A stretch of DNA of 11,111 nt, from positions 1 through 11,111 of the forward strand of contig JAAMPI010001717.1 in assembly GCA_013054445.1 (NCBI GenBank), read 5' to 3'. Made by a program: the position numbers and the translations under genes. The notes beneath the pieces are model-generated. The model saw only the letters and a program-made list of their open reading frames with translations, had not been told where the DNA came from and ran no database searches. This document shows, in pieces, positions 1 to 8,517 of this stretch (position 1 is the first letter of the stretch; every line of letters starts with the position of its first letter). This DNA is from Cudoniella acicularis. Taxonomy: Eukaryota > Ascomycota > Leotiomycetes > Helotiales > Helotiaceae.

Positions 1-1124
1 TAGTAAGTCTATAAAGTTGTTATTAATATATTATATTCTTTAACTATTTCTCCCTAAGAAGACGACTTAGTAATAAGAAAAAGAGTACAGTTGATTATAC
101 TATTAATCGTTTCAATCACGCTACTAATTATAGCTTTTGCTATCCCCCCCCCGTTTAATTATGATTATTAAAGTCTTTTTAAAATTCGGAGTACTTAAGG
201 AAAGGACCTATTATGAATATGGCTCTAAATTTCAAAGATAATCAGAGATGAAAAGAGTACAGTCTGGGAGTTACGCCAGTACGATTACGATAAGAGGGTC
301 TATATGTTTCAGTGCTTAGTAATGTACATTAGCCTAGATAAAATTTGCTATGTTCACGCCCGGGCTCGCTATATTTTACTTAGCCACGATTCTCAGGTTT
401 AGTCACGTGTGTGGCGTAAGAACAGGTTTCTCAAACATTCTCTCTACAGGTGGCAGCACGCTGGTGCCTGGGTACTGGAGCGCCGTCACCTGTCTCCTTC
501 CCATATCAACATCGCGACGGCGGGACAACATGGATAGAGCCAGTCAAGTCCTAGCGCAAGGGGTACCTCTAATCAAGCGATTAAGGACCCCCTATGAACT
601 GTATTAAAGACACTGTAATCTCCCGTAAAATTTTTCGCGTCTTACACAATAATTCTTGTGGCAGGTAATTGTGGCTGCGTGTGGTGGACTGGTAAGACTT
701 GCCGGAAATTCCCGTACGACATACTCCGAGTTACACCATAGCCTCTCAAGTGTACAGTTGCTTGCAAAACAGGCTTCCCTTCTTGCATGGCAGCTACTAC
801 AGTACTATCCCCCCCCTGGATCTAAGGGACTGCGGTGTAGATCTAGGTTGGAATAACGTGATGTGGATGTAGAGCTCATGATTGGAGAGCGTCCTTTAAA
901 TACCGCGAAAGTCTCCTGATATATAGTCTCCAGGCCAATCAAACAGTATAATCTTAGAAAATCCTAGTTCATTAGATTGAACCGGGGGAGGGATAGTATA
1001 GTGCTCGCTCTCGGCTAGGGTAAAAGGGTTAGCGTATGGCCACTCATACATTCATATTGCTTTGTCCATTCATTGGCAAGTTCAGCAAAAGCAACCGCGC
1101 CTGTATTGAGATGTGATTGCTTTA
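1..1124. other. Region without a supportable gene
   Basis: The first 340 bases are AT-rich with many TpA steps and a C9 run at 144-152, and look partly RIP-mutated. From about 345 to 1124 the composition is more balanced. Short open frames at 350-607 and 656-856 on the plus strand resemble no family I know and have no supporting intron structure. A nested inverted repeat (ACAGGTG at 446-452 and CACCTGT at 487-493, with GGCA/TGCC inside) could form a hairpin. The part just below 1125 would hold the 3' untranslated region of the minus-strand DUF6594 gene. I see no RNA gene and no transposon here. Confidence 0.6.
79..263. repeat. 13-bp direct repeat pair
   Basis: AAAAGAGTACAGT occurs at 79-91 and again at 251-263, 172 bp apart, in otherwise AT-rich DNA. 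It may be the remnant of an older duplication or chance in low-complexity sequence. No function can be assigned. Confidence 0.45.
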
Positions 1125-2624
1125 TCACGGTGTATTCATCGTCTTGGTACGCCTCTTCTTCGCCCACTTGCGACATTTGTATAGGCCTGCCATGAGAGAG
1201 AATAACAAGGCAAGGCCGGCAATGGCAGAGCCGGCAATTGTTGCAATATTTGCAGAGTTTCCCAAAGTAGCACTTTGCGGGTCTAAAGAAGCTGCGGTAG
1301 TCGCTGTAGGCCCGAGGATTTCTATTGTCGTTAGAGTGAGAGCTAACATCGTCGAGTTTGTACCATCAGACGAAGATTCAGGGACTGATGTTTGTTGGAC
1401 AATTGAATCGCTTCGTGAATACGATGCTGGGATAGGAATATTGCTGACAAATAATGTCGTGACTAACAAGTATCTATTAAAATATGAGAAGTGCTTATAT
1501 GTGCAGGATATAGATTTCCATACCCAATAACAGCGACAAAGATCTCGAACCTGCTAGAGCGAGTGAACGCAGCCATAGATAATGCAAGAAACAATGTCAT
1601 GCATGAGATCAGAGCAAGGCTTGCAAATGCATCTCTCATGTACGCGAGGGCAAATAGGGACCCGAGAAACATGAGTATAATGATCATCAGACCAATAGTA
1701 GTCACTATCGTCTGTAAACGTCGACGGGGAAACCGGATCAGTGCGCCGTTCCTGTGTGGATATTTCGAACCCTTGCCAAATAACAATATAAGTCGTCATC
1801 TCGTCTACGCTGCCCTAGGACGACTTACCCTGAATATCCATTCTAGCTGATTTTCAAGCATAGTTGTCAGGATATCTTGCTGGACTACTGGTCCAGCTAG
1901 ACATAGATCGTTTTTGTACTTCCCATCAAGGCGACTGGCCATTCGACCTTCAAGCATTGATGAGGGGCTTTTACTATTAGGGAGATGATTATCGAGAATG
2001 AGTTGCGCAGTTCTCAAGGCTTGCGGATTCGGATTGTCAAGGCTTAAGATCTCATGATATAACTTTAGTGCTCTGTCTGTAGAAAATTAGTGGGAAAAAG
2101 AACGAGGATATAGAGACGATCTGCTACAAACAGTATTCTTTGATTGCTCTCCGGATTGAGTATGCCACCTCTAGTCTCTGTTGCCGAGCCGCGTTTTCGA
2201 TTCCATCCGTAGATACTGGCGAGGGTACGCCAATTTCCCCAGGTGATGACGTGGTGTTTTGACGATCGGTCATACGTCGGCTTGCCAGAGATGTAGTCCT
2301 AGTTGGCTCCCAATTACGTAGATTTATTATTGACTGAACGTCGTTCCAGTCATCTTCATCAAGTTTGTCTTGTTTGGCTTCTAATTCGAAGAGTTCGCCT
2401 TCAAGGTACAAAAGATTTCTAGCGGCTAAGCGTTCGAACCTCCGGAATATAGTGGCACTCTTGTCGGCGTCTTGAGCAATGAACGCAGCAAAGCGTGGAT
2501 AGCCTTCAGGATACTGCTCCCAGTTCTCAGAGATGTCGTCAATGGTGTTAGGCTGGTGGCTCTTAGGAGCTTGCATTTGCTCAATATCTCGTTCCTCTGA
2601 GTCAAGGTCTCGTAGCCCCGACAT
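1125..2624 (-). CDS. DUF6594-type membrane protein with extra C-terminal stalk and helix
   Basis: This is a four-exon gene: 2624-2132, 2076-1829, 1771-1524 and 1473-1125. The introns are 55, 57 and 50 nt, with donors GTTTGT, GTAAGT and GTATGG and acceptors ACAG, CAAG and ATAG. The spliced length is exactly 1338 nt (445 residues plus TGA). I chose the ATG at 2624 because it has a good fungal context (CCACAATG) and sits just before the conserved N-terminus. Residues 40-90 carry the DUF6594 signature (EGYPRFAAFIA, then FRRFERLAARNLLYL). Residues 158-185 are the conserved helix (RAIKEYYRALKLYHEILSL). Three membrane helices follow at about 268-292, 295-316 and 323-341, with the typical RSSRFEIFVAV between the last two. 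The family is common in Pezizomycotina and has no assigned function. Unusually, a Ser/Thr-rich segment (about 348-403) and a fourth helix (404-428), ending in KCRKWAKKRR, continue in the same exon. Base composition is normal and there is no RIP damage, so the gene is probably functional. Confidence 0.87.
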
Positions 2625-2942
2625 TGTGGAAAGCTTTTGTAGTTGATCCTCAATGATACAAAAGATCAACTAGAACTCGTGGCGCTTCTGCTGTGCTGGG
2701 AGGAACGCCTTGTGCTGTCGTGATAATGATGTGAGAGTAGACAAGAGCAGATAAGAGCCCGGCGGTTAGGCAACACTTTCTCCTCTCATGTGACCATGGG
2801 AAGTTTGAGACGCCACACTCGTGACCAAGTTTACAATAGTGGCTGAGCAAAATATAACGAGTCTGGGCTTAATAAGCACTAAATCCTAGAGCTAAAACAT
2901 ATGACGTGTCACCCCCCCGACAGGGTGCGTCTGACGTTAAGT

Positions 2943-2987
2943 GCAGCCACAAACGTCGCAGCCACATGCTTAGCAGCCACAGAGTTT
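2943..2987. repeat. Three GCAGCCACA motifs at 15-bp spacing
   Basis: GCAGCCACA occurs at 2943-2951, 2958-2966 and 2973-2981, with an exact 15-bp period and unrelated 6-bp spacers. It lies about 320 bp upstream of the start codon of the minus-strand DUF6594 gene; on that strand it reads TGTGGCTGC. Fixed motifs with variable spacers suggest clustered protein-binding sites or a decayed 15-bp tandem repeat. I know of no regulator with this site. Confidence 0.6.
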
Positions 2988-3177
2988 ATTAGAATTTTAC
3001 TGACGTTACTATAACCACACCGCGATCCTTGATCGCTTGATTAGAGGAGGTATTAGCCTATGTGGCGATGGCGTATAACATAGCGCGCTCTGGCAGCTAT
3101 AACACTAAGAATAACTTTTTTATATTGTAATGAAACTTATAAATCTATATCTAATCGTTTATTATTTTAAAAGGCGA

Positions 3178-3240
3178 AAAGAGCCTAGTGGTAGTGTCGC
3201 GGATCAAGGGGTCCTATTATACTATAAAAAGAGGCTCTTT
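3178..3240. repeat. Inverted repeat with 9-bp arms
   Basis: AAAGAGCCT (3178-3186) pairs with AGGCTCTTT (3232-3240) around a 45-nt loop. The stretch after the left arm (CTAGTGGTAGTG) looks somewhat like a tRNA A-box, but there is no matching anticodon or T arm. It may be a foldback element or a tRNA-derived scrap; it is too weak to call a tRNA. Confidence 0.4.
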
Positions 3241-3598
3241 ATAATTTAGGTAGGCGGCGACGACTTAGTTAAAATTTTCAGAATTAATAGATTAGGAGTG
3301 TTCGGGAGAGGCATACAATGTAATTAAAATAAAAATATAGAGAAATTTTAATATATTCATAGATTTAAAGTCGCTTGAATTCAAGGTACCTATGATTTGT
3401 CTCGTTACAGGGTGCGTCTCGCTACGTAGGGAGAGACGTTATGCGACTTTCATTTTGGTAACAAGGTTACGTGCTAAGCGAGCCCCTTTTCTTTCTAATC
3501 CTTAGGTTCACCCCAGATTTCGTTAGCGTCTAAAAGTTAGGTGCGCGCCGCGCGCCCTAAAATTGTACTCCGCTTTTACGAGATAGTATAGGAGCTAT

Positions 3599-6500
3599 TT
3601 AAATCCGCTGCCTCTTTTTAGTAGGCAGGCCACCATCTGCCGACCTCTTCCTTTTCCTATGATCAGCTCTCCTAAAATAAGCATTCAAACCTTATGCTAT
3701 AACCAACTTCTCTATCGAATATAGCGATCCGCTAATATTACATGGCTCTGAGTCGCCTTACTTAAGGGATATCGTAAACCTGCCGCCGAGACTTAGCTCT
3801 ACTCGTTTCCGAAAGTTTCTATCTTTACTAATAAAGGAACGCTCGCCGACTTCTCCGGGAATAGGACTATTGTTTAAGTAAAAAGTAGCGTTTGATAGCT
3901 AGTCGAGTAGCAGTTTAAATATAGGATCGCTTCGGCGTACCGAATAGAAGATAGAGCCAGTACCTATATAGTTCTTATTATATACTTTTAGGATTAGGTC
4001 TAATTTAAAGTAGAATAAAGATATAATAGTATAGCGTACTATGTTATTAATAACTTTAGTTATTAAACGATCCTCTTAAGCTTTTAATTAGAGCTTATAT
4101 ATACTCTTTATATTGTCTAGCCTTAGCAATACGCCGTCAAACTCGGTGTCGAGGCGGTGATATCTAGGATGAGTTTAAAAGATCTGTTTGACATGTTTAT
4201 CACGCATCCTTTCCTAGAACATACGACATAATCTAGGGAAAGCTCTATCCTTCTAGAGACTACGGGGACTAGATACTAACATAGATGGCTTGTTATTATT
4301 CGCACGCGGGGTGCCGGTGCCTAGCGAGACTATAAAATCAGGCTCTTTAGCTAGTAGGAACATGGCTGCCACCTCTGAAAGCGCCGAGATTAGCGGGTCA
4401 TTCTCGAGAGGTACTACGTCTTAGAACGTGCCGACCCTATCTATTTTTTTCGGCGGGAAAAACCTATAGGACGCGGTTAATCATATAAAACATTAGAGGG
4501 GAGGAGAGGGTGGCAAACCCAGGTGCTACTAATATAGATCTTATACTACGTCTTGTGTTAGTCAAGACAGTAGAAGAAAGATTGAGTGATTACTTATATT
4601 TCCTAGAGTAGCACTCTCCTATAGCCGTCCTCCGGCCGTATAACGTAGTATCCTACTCTTAATTAGTTTGGCGAATAGAATAATTTTTAGAGGCGTACCT
4701 TGATCTAGGCCTCGGGTTCCTATACCGTTATAGTTTATGAAAATATAGCTCGATGGTTTACGGATAGTAGTAACCGGTAAACTTACTCGGGCACCTATAG
4801 AAGTTGCGTATAAGTAGTCTAAGATAGTCTTTTCTTTTCCGAATACTGTCTATAACGCGGCCTCGATATTTTCTACTAGGTATAAACTATCCGCTCGAAA
4901 CGCCTTTAAAAGTATATATATACTAGATAGGATAGGTATACGGGATAGGATAGGGGATAGGATATTAGATATAATAGGGATAAAAACTTGCCGAGGTTTG
5001 AAAGTAAGATCTGCCAACCTTATAAATGCTTCTATAGAGTCATCGATAGACGAGCCGTTAAGGAATATGTCTATAATGATCAAGCCCCCTAGGCATATCA
5101 GTATAGAGTTCTCTAAGATCTTAACGGGATAACGTACCTAAACTAATATTAAATACGACTTTAAAGAACTTTTATAATAAGATCCGTAGCCTAATACGGT
5201 CTTCTATTCTTTTTATATACTTTAGAGGTAAGATATCTCGTGTCTCTCCTCTATCGATATATAAGACCCCCCCTACTCCGGTAGTAGGAGGATAGATCTT
5301 TACGACTACCTCCTTAGGCATCTCGACTCCGTAGAGGAAACAGCGATAGACTCTAAAGATCTAGGGGTCGTCTACGTAGCACTCTCCGAATACTAGAACA
5401 TAGTTTTCGCAGACAATATGTCTATATAGTAAGCCATACTAAGGCCTACGGCGTAAACAAACGAGACAGGTAATACTACTCTAGATATTACGCTAACGAT
5501 CCTTAAAAATTCTAAGGTTAACTCTATAAATCTCTAACGAAGGTGTCCCCTCGCTATAGATAGATTGCTTAAAAAAATTCATATAGCCGGCTTTCGACGT
5601 TACTAATAAAGCCACTTCGGAGGATCATATCTCGAGATCCTTTAAAGGCTATCACTCTAGACTCACTTACCTAGTAAAATACGTCCCTATATAAAGTTCG
5701 AAAAACGTCCTTAAGATCAAACACTAGATCGAAAATTAGAATCTATAAATCTTTAAAGAGGTGACTATAGCTTATTATAAGTTTCCGGAGGATAATTATC
5801 TAAGAGGATACTCGAAGCGATAATAGGGACTACAAACTCAGTTAGCTCCTTTACCGACTTTATATACTTTAGGAAGATAGATAAATGTTTAGCTAAGTCT
5901 TTAGTAATAGGATTCTGTTTCCTCGAGGCCTTAATAAAATCGAATATACCCTTAAAGGGTTAAGAAAAGTAGTCGCAAGCGTATCGGAAAAGAGTATCGA
6001 AATACGTTATAGAGAACAAACTACGGGTGTCTTCTCTACTCCTTCGTACTTTATCCGATTTATTTAAAAGACACTCCTTTAAGCGTCTATATCGAGCTTT
6101 AAAAGAGACTTTATAATCTAAGAGAAGAGCTATAACGTGAATGTCCGAGAACTGTTTAGACAGCTCGTATATCGTTTCCTCTTTTAGTAACTAGAGAAAG
6201 GCCTTTCTAGCCTCTTTCTCTACGTAGGTTCTTAGACGTATCTTCTCGGTCACGATAATTACTCTAGGGTACGTGCTTCTTAGAAGCGTCGACGACTCGC
6301 CTTTCTCTAGCCATACGGCTAAGTGGCGCGTGATCTGTCTAAAACCACTAAGGTCAGTAGAAAAGAAGTAAAAGACGTCTATAAAGGGCAAAAGGAGACG
6401 GGAATAAATACTATCTATAGTTCTATCTAGAGTAATACGCGAGTCTACTATAGGTTTTAGTAAGGCTCGTCTTATTGTTTTATAACATTTCTCTACGGAA

Positions 6501-6901
6501 GGCACCTTTGTCCTTAAGCTCGGCTAAGGGAGGTCACCGTCTATAATAAAGATCGGTCTACTATTAAAAATGCTAGATAAGTCAAGGTAAAGATATATTT
6601 CGCCGGTATGTCGATGGCTTCTAAATTTCCGAACCTTCTTCGTTCTAAATAGCTCTCGAAGAGCTAATGACTTTGACGTATTGCCGATTAACACGAAAAG
6701 GCTAGGCTGCTATATGTCTAGATCCTATAAGTGATAAGTAAGCGTCTGAAGCCTGTCAGATTCGAGAAGAGAAGTCTTATTACTATATGTTCTAAAGCTG
6801 AGCTAGTGGCTATAGTTATAACGCTTTATAGTTGATAAAGCAGCGAGGTACTAGGAGTGAAGATGTTATACTTTCGTTTGGGATAAAGAATATAGAGTTA
6901 T
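3599..6901 (-). pseudogene. RIP-inactivated RING/patatin-like phospholipase gene
   Basis: This is a relic of a protein of about 1033 residues, of the fungal type often labelled FabD/lysophospholipase-like. The start was probably ATG, now ATA at 6901-6899; the stop is TAA at 3601-3599. Order: a family-specific N-terminal half (for example FFSTDLSGFRQITRHLAVWL near 6360-6300); a RING finger at 5468-5331 (CLVC, HIVCEN, CFLY; three ligand Cys now Tyr); the patatin anion-hole motif at 5255-5235, now DRGETRD where DGGGxRG is expected; the nucleophile Ser codon at 5144-5142 (expected GxSxG); the catalytic Asp of DGG at 4420-4418; and a basic nuclear-signal-like tail at 3661-3602 (HRKRKR and KKRQR). 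Four introns remain: 5137-5089, 4698-4653, 4597-4546 and 4518-4464; the third donor is ATAAGT instead of GTAAGT. A 1-nt deletion lies near 5755-5782. About 31 in-frame stops, nearly all TAA or TAG, replace Gln and Trp. Live relatives would hydrolyse acyl esters of lipids; this copy cannot make protein. Confidence 0.9.
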
Positions 6902-7499
6902 ATAACGAAAGGGGGGAAAGGGGGGATCGAAATAAGCACTTAGGTAAAGCTAAATTGGGCTCTGGTTAGAGATCGCTAGTAGTCTCTATCTATTTTAGGA
7001 AACATGGTAGCTAGAATAGGCCCCTTCTAAAAGGGAGCCAAAATTGGATCTAGGGGTACCGAAGTAGCTTAGTAATCCGGGTGGATATGCTTGTAGAGTC
7101 TTAAATCTGCCTATATAGTATCGGCGGGTTTGAGTGTTTTGAAAAAAAAAAACACACGCTTTCCTGATAGATCACTAACGTTCCTTATAATTTAGACACT
7201 CTTAACAGTCTACTCCGACGGATAGCTTATACACATTTCACTATAAATTCTCTTTAAGATCTGAAAATTACTTTATACTATATGATTACTTAAGCGTATG
7301 ATTTGACAAACTTGATAATAAATGACTAATATAATACCGCTATAAGTTAGTAAAATTAAAATCAAATCATATTATAACGTCAAACTAACCCTGTTTTACG
7401 CACCTAAAGCGGACATTCTAACACCTTTTATACTATATCTATAGTTTTCCTTTATTCGCTTTATACCGATAATACCTGAGCTACGTACTACCTTGCCTT
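6902..7499. other. Intergenic, upstream of the patatin-like relic
   Basis: No gene relic could be read here, although the minus-strand fragment described at 7925-7500 may run on to about 7440. The segment just above 6901 would be the promoter of the patatin-like gene; it contains two G6 runs (6911-6916 and 6920-6925) separated by AAA, a pyrimidine tract on the coding strand. A hairpin with GTGTTTT at 7134-7140 and AAAACAC at 7149-7155 surrounds an A-run. RIP-type bias is present but uneven. Confidence 0.5.
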
Positions 7500-7925
7500 A
7501 CCAATCTATAATGTCGTTCGCATTTGATAATTAATTATAGCCTGTTAGAGTCTCTTAACAATTATCCTTAACTCTTCTAAGAGATCCACGCTTGCCCCTA
7601 ACTTGCTCTACTTATAATCAAGCTCTTGCCTTAATCGACTATTTTCCCTAGTCCTTTAATCAATAATCTTAGAGAGGCTAGGAGTATAGGCGGTTTTAGA
7701 TGCTTGTATGTTTTCACTAGTGGCCTTAATTGCTACTGACGTCCCGTTGTTACGAGCAATTTCAGCGTCGATAGGGGTAGGTGCTAGGGGTCGGTCGGAC
7801 ACCGGGATCATAAGACGCGGTTTTAGCTTCCTGAATTTATATATGGCTATTTTCTTATGAATTTCCTACTGATCTAAGTTTTGGTTTTAGCAGATGTGAT
7901 ATATTTTTATAATCCCCTGGCCCTA
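7500..7925 (-). pseudogene. Broken gene fragment with coiled-coil-like region
   Basis: A single minus-strand frame runs through this stretch with about six internal TAA/TAG codons, each in a position where Gln or Trp would fit. The readable part includes HKKIAIYKFRKLKPRLMIPV near 7860-7800, then DRPLAPTPIDAEIARNNGTS, then a charged heptad-like stretch (RTRENSRLRQELDYK and LGASVDLLEELRIIVKRL) near 7655-7530. The pattern resembles short uncharacterised proteins that are multi-copy in some ascomycete genomes; I recognise the style but not a function. RIP damage is lighter here than in the flanking relics. Both ends are uncertain. It lies between the ferric reductase and phospholipase relics, on the same strand. 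Confidence 0.42.
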
Positions 7926-8517
7926 TTAAGGTGGCCGTACTACGTACTTAGAGGAGCTCGTTCTGGCTCCGAGTATAAATTTAGTATTAGTTAAGCCGTA
8001 GGGATCTTATTTAGGCTCCCCTGATTTTGACATATATAATTCTACTCCGTACTCATATAGCTAAAATTAGATTCGGTAAGAGAATTAAAAAGGTATTAAA
8101 CCTATATACTCCTAGGATAGAATAATAGGGGTAGAGAAAATTAAGGTAATATTATAAGAGCTAGCTCTATTTAAGGGTTTACGTAATTATACGCTAATAT
8201 TAGCAGAACAAACAGTTATAAGAGCGTAATAATCTCCTCGCTTATTTCTATAGATATCAAGTAATAAGGTCATAGAGAGGCAGGCTAGTTCGAGCTCGGA
8301 TAGTTAGGTATTAATATATAATATAATACTAATCTATAATAAGGAAAGTGTTATTAGTACTTATTCCGAATTATAACCCTATTAATAGAAAGAAGTTCTA
8401 GAGTCTACGTAAAAAGGAAAGAAAAAAGTAAAAAAGAGGGAGGTTATAACTTCCGTATTCTTAAAGGCATAAAAACATAGCTTAGACGTTTCCGTCCCTA
8501 TCTTTCCTACTTCTACG
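7926..8517. other. RIP-mutated spacer, content unidentified
   Basis: This lies between the coiled-coil-like relic and the 3' end of the ferric reductase relic. It is strongly TpA-rich, with a purine-rich stretch on the plus strand at about 8398-8450. No frame could be read that resembles a known family after allowing for Gln/Trp stops. A further broken gene may be hidden here. Confidence 0.45.

Larger units (their letters stand above)
2920..3419. repeat. 13-bp direct repeat ACAGGGTGCGTCT
   Basis: The identical 13-mer lies at 2920-2932 and 3407-3419, one copy in unmutated DNA and one inside the RIP-mutated block. The two copies straddle the left edge of the block. The second copy begins a small inverted repeat (GTCTC and GAGAC). 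The pair could be a short target-site or end repeat of an insertion, or coincidence. Confidence 0.45.
2625..3598. other. Intergenic region with left edge of the RIP block
   Basis: Nothing here reads as a gene on either strand. The part up to about 3000 is the upstream region of the minus-strand DUF6594 gene. It has a TATA-like stretch near 2851-2857, a C7 run at 2912-2918 and a triple 9-bp motif at 2943-2981. CpA and TpG become scarce from about 3110, which marks the left edge of the mutated block. An imperfect GC-rich palindrome beginning TTAGG and ending CCTAA lies at 3537-3560, just beyond the stop of the patatin-like pseudogene. Confidence 0.6.

Noticed and set aside
350..856. Two short plus-strand open frames (350-607 and 656-856)
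   Set aside because: They show no family resemblance, no splice connection and no supporting context; frames of 60-85 codons are expected by chance.
1117..1850. Plus-strand open frames at 1117-1530 and 1491-1850
   Set aside because: They are antisense to exons 3 and 4 of the DUF6594 gene, whose spliced frame and conserved residues explain the region.
2650..2850. Minus-strand open frame upstream of the DUF6594 start
   Set aside because: No domain is recognisable and no splice joins it to the gene; it probably lies in the promoter or 5' leader.
144..5273. C-runs of 7-9 bases (144-152, 809-816, 2912-2918, 5267-5273)
   Set aside because: Simple homopolymers with no consistent context; they are noted only because they stand out in AT-rich DNA.
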